In this document: piece after piece, positions 29,715 through 30,983 of the stretch
Position numbering within the stretch: position 1 is the first letter of the stretch
Layout of the letters: each line of letters begins with the position of its first letter
NCBI GenBank assembly: GCA_021464525.1
Contig: JADRCO010000556.1
Span: forward strand, 1 to 30,983
Direction: 5' to 3'
DNA length: 30,983 bases
Source of the DNA: Rhizophagus sp. LPA8_4_AMF
Taxonomy: Eukaryota > Glomeromycota > Glomeromycetes > Glomerales > Glomeraceae
Position numbers and translations under genes: made by a program
Notes under the pieces: generated by a model
What the model was told of the DNA's origin: nothing
The model's database searches: none
Seen by the model: only the letters and a program-made list of their open reading frames with translations

Positions 29715-29738
29715 ATTTAATTCTGGCCAGAATTAAAT
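29715..29738. repeat. 24-bp perfect palindrome
   Basis: ATTTAATTCTGG is followed directly by its reverse complement CCAGAATTAAAT, with no spacer. The length and the GGCC centre are unlikely by chance in such AT-rich DNA. It may be the fused ends of a mobile element or a cruciform-forming site. Confidence 0.85.
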
Positions 29739-30885
29739 GACCTGTATAAAAAATATCCTTTTTTGGAAAAAAGCAAGATTTAAACATTATACATAATAAA
29801 GGCAAAATTTAGATTTACCTTTTTTTTAATATAAATTTTACTTTATATTTTTGAAAACCTCTATTAAAAGTAAGTAAATTCAATCTATTAGTATCATTAT
29901 AAAAAATATAATTTTCTTTACAAATATTATATTTATATTTGTACAAGTTGATTTAATTTTATTGAATAATTTTTAATTAAAATAAAAGTTAATTTTATTT
30001 AATCAAAATGGTTAAATTATACTTTAAAATTGTCAAAAAAAAAAAATTTAAAATTTAAAATATCAACTAATTTCTAATATAAAATTTTATTAGAGTTAAT
30101 GTTTAAAATACATGTAGTTTAAAGCTATCTAATTAATATTAATAAATTCAACACCACCTGTCATTCTAATGAATCCTCTGTATGCATTGTCAGTGAAACT
30201 TGCTCCTATATAGGTAGAAGTATATCAATAATACCTCATCTTAGCAGACTGCCTTATAATCAAAGGAACTTGCACTAGTCGAATAATGAGATATCAGGAT
30301 ATAAACAATCATACAAAAATCGGAAATATATAGGAACCTGATATGGCATTTTAAAAATCATACACATCTCAGTTTCTAATGTTTTACCAATATTTTCATG
30401 ATTATAATACTATTTCTTAAAAGATATATCAGTAAAATATTTAAGAATTATCAGTATACAAATAGTCCATAAATAATTTATCGATAAAATATACAAATTA
30501 AAATTAGCCGCAGTAAATTTAATTGTCTAGCTGAATTTAAACTTTATTGGATAAATAAATCAAGTTTAAACTAAATAAGTCTAAATTTCAAAACTTTTTT
30601 TAAAGTTTCAAAACTAAAATTTTTTGTAAGAACTCCAGCTCTATAATGATTTCAAAGCATAAGACAAACAAAATTAGTAAGTTTGTCTAACTTCTTTTTT
30701 TTAATAAAAAAAAATTTTAGTAGACGAATATCCAGAATTTCAAAGGTACTAAAACTGAAATTCTACTTTTTTTATTTTTTAACGAAACATTTCTACCATT
30801 TTTATTTTCTATTTTTATTCTCTAAACAAAATATTTCTAAATGTTTTGATTATTTTTTTATTGGATTAATTTGAAAATAACTGCC
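29739..30885. other. AT-rich DNA without recognised genes
   Basis: The stretch from about 30140 to 30310 is less AT-pure and has a 46-codon plus-strand open frame without an ATG start. It looks like decayed coding or repeat DNA, but I cannot assign it. The remainder is low complexity. Confidence 0.4.
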
Positions 30886-30983
30886 GGTGAAATTCACCAA
30901 ATGGTGAATTTCACCATGTTTCACCATGATTTTCATATTGCATTTAAAATTTAAAATTTTCGTAAATATTTTATGGTGAAATT
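30886..30983. repeat. Inverted-repeat cluster running off the window end
   Basis: GGTGAAATTCACC (30886-30898) and its exact reverse complement GGTGAATTTCACC (30903-30915) are separated by 4 bp and followed by TTTCACCATG. A further ATGGTGAAATT starts at 30973 and is cut by the window edge. The repeated TGGTGAAA theme suggests the terminal part of a mobile element or a small satellite. Confidence 0.6.

Overview
The window looks like nuclear DNA from an early-diverging, AT-rich fungus, most likely a Glomeromycotina (Rhizophagus-like) species. The evidence is strongly AT-biased DNA, genes split by many short AT-rich introns with GTAAGT/GTATGT-type donors, fungal-type housekeeping proteins, and decayed Ser/Thr/Tyr-kinase and Sel1-repeat remnants of the kind amplified in arbuscular mycorrhizal fungi. 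The lineage is inferred; the eukaryotic, intron-rich nature is seen directly.

The left half (about 1.2-15.8 kb) is a compact housekeeping island. In order it holds: phospholipase D (+, 14 coding exons), a Vid30/Gid1-RanBPM GID/CTLH ubiquitin-ligase subunit (-, 9 exons), a UBE2C/Ubc11 E2 enzyme (-, 7 exons), a TFIIIC WD40 subunit related to GTF3C2/Sfc6 (+, 13 exons), a single-exon type II membrane PC-esterase/TBL-like protein with both catalytic motifs altered (-), guanylate kinase (+, 5 exons) and the proteasome assembly chaperone Ump1 (-, 5 exons). I built the exon models by hand. Each closes in frame with GT...AG introns, and the total coding length is a multiple of three in every case. A small TATA-preceded ORF lies at the far left.

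The middle (about 16-22.5 kb) is gene-poor. It has a Sel1-repeat remnant, a putative coiled-coil protein with an internal 54-bp tandem duplication, two MITE-like elements flanked by TA, and low-complexity DNA. The right part has a large single-exon disordered protein (875 aa) behind a promoter with a perfect CRE palindrome, a tRNA-Thr(UGU) with a Pol III terminator, a 9-exon PPIL1-type cyclophilin, a frameshifted protein-kinase pseudogene, and AT-rich repeats with perfect palindromes running to the window end.

The genes form no single operon-like system. Three neighbours (Vid30, Ubc11, Ump1) do belong to the ubiquitin-proteasome pathway. The most striking structures are tiny exons in essential places: a 9-nt exon supplying the first catalytic histidine of phospholipase D, an 18-nt exon supplying the catalytic arginine of the cyclophilin, and a coding exon in ump1 that is only the ATG.
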